From JAEUJM01 sp041918615 (GTDB taxonomy: Bacteria; Actinomycetota; Acidimicrobiia; Acidimicrobiales; DATDAH01), in NCBI GenBank assembly GCA_041918615.1, contig JAYRVH010000022.1:58218-122217 (forward strand): a DNA stretch of 64,000 nt, given 5' to 3'. Position numbers and translations under genes: made by a program. The notes beneath the pieces are model-generated. The model ran no database searches and was not told the DNA's origin. It saw nothing but the letters and a program-made list of their open reading frames with translations. Positions 63,868-64,000 of this stretch are shown in pieces. Position 1 is the first letter of the stretch, and each line of letters opens with the position of its first letter.

Positions 63868-64000
63868 GCGGAGCGGTGGCCCGAGCGGCCCGGCGACGCA
63901 GTCGCCAGGAGCGGATGGGCATGAGCGGAGCGGTGGCCCGAGCGGCCCGGCGACGCAGTCGCCAAGAGCGGATGGGCATGAGCGGAGCGGTGGCCCGAGC
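63864..64000 (+). CDS. Repeat-containing ORF, cut by the window end
   Basis: The ATG overlaps the Trm112 stop (ATGA). The frame encodes a 19-residue unit (MSGAVARAARRRSRQERMG) twice, then the start of a third, and is open at the right edge. It may be the N-terminus of the next real gene, whose start could lie in any copy since each unit begins with ATG, or a chain of short coupling peptides. The peptide is very basic, like the ORF at 53064. No domain is visible. Confidence 0.45.
   Translation, partial: MSGAVARAARRRSRQERMGMSGAVARAARRRSRQERMGMSGAVAR
63864..64000 (+). repeat. 57-bp tandem repeat, at least 2.4 copies
   Basis: Units begin at 63864, 63921 and 63978, with one base difference between the first two (G at 63908, A at 63965). 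Each contains a hairpin (GGCGAC/GTCGCC, 3-nt loop) and GAGCGGATGGGC directly before the next ATG, so every unit carries its own potential ribosome site and start codon. The array continues past the window. Confidence 0.9.

Overview
The window is GC-rich DNA with dense genes, many GTG starts and widespread 4-bp start/stop overlaps. It also carries F420-cofactor genes (cofD, cofE), a DUF3499 gene, an actinobacterial-type biotin carboxylase/BCCP fusion and a methylmalonyl-CoA mutase with its MeaB GTPase. Together these point to an actinobacterium, most likely a deep lineage such as Acidimicrobiia. That placement is inferred from gene content; no rRNA or other marker is present. No tRNA, rRNA, insertion sequence, phage or CRISPR array was recognised. 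No gene-free stretch exceeds about 190 bp.

Layout, left to right. 1-10.8 kb: end of a glycosyltransferase gene, two methyltransferases, a small membrane protein, and three tandem, translationally coupled membrane proteins of the alkaline phosphatase/sulfatase superfamily. 10.8-20.9 kb: methylmalonyl-CoA mutase, MeaB and a membrane protein (minus strand); a FetAB-like exporter; a secreted seven-repeat propeller/GDPD protein; an LpdA-like flavoprotein and an RDD protein. 21-26 kb: a five-gene operon with a Wzm/Wzt glycan exporter, two sulfotransferases and a glycosyltransferase. 26-33 kb: acyl-CoA carboxylase alpha subunit, birA, pabB and pabC, interleaved in operons with two more sulfotransferases and another glycosyltransferase. 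33-49.6 kb: an LCP ligase, UDP-glucuronate/UDP-xylose genes, GDP-fucose-type genes (gmd, fcl, an rmd-like reductase), five glycosyltransferases of the GT4 type, a sugar nucleotidyltransferase, an epimerase, cofD-cofE and an XRE regulator. 49.6-64 kb: a very large GT2/membrane fusion, a DUF5719 protein, a thioredoxin-like protein, FtsH, DUF3499, a CPBP protease, a zinc ribbon, a large membrane protein, a GtrA-like/GT2 fusion, phosphomannomutase, a Trm112-like protein, and a 57-bp tandem repeat that runs off the end.

Most genes would cooperate in making, decorating (probably including sulfation), exporting and anchoring a cell-surface glycan. Phosphomannomutase and the nucleotidyltransferase supply activated sugars, Gmd/Fcl/Rmd and Ugd/UXS convert them, the glycosyltransferases assemble them, the sulfotransferases modify them, Wzm/Wzt exports the chain, and the LCP enzyme attaches it. 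The order cofD/cofE, nucleotidyltransferase, LCP, DUF3499 and phosphomannomutase resembles an expanded form of the M. tuberculosis fbiA-fbiB neighbourhood.

The most unusual signals are small. (a) About 16 gene starts carry a TANNNT box 5-10 nt upstream, a leaderless-transcript architecture that also reveals hidden upstream ORFs. (b) Short ORFs with stop/start overlaps sit in front of or between larger genes (2313, 21000, 37867, 53064, 57104, 63864). Three of them share sequence blocks and look like a family of repeated translation-coupling elements.
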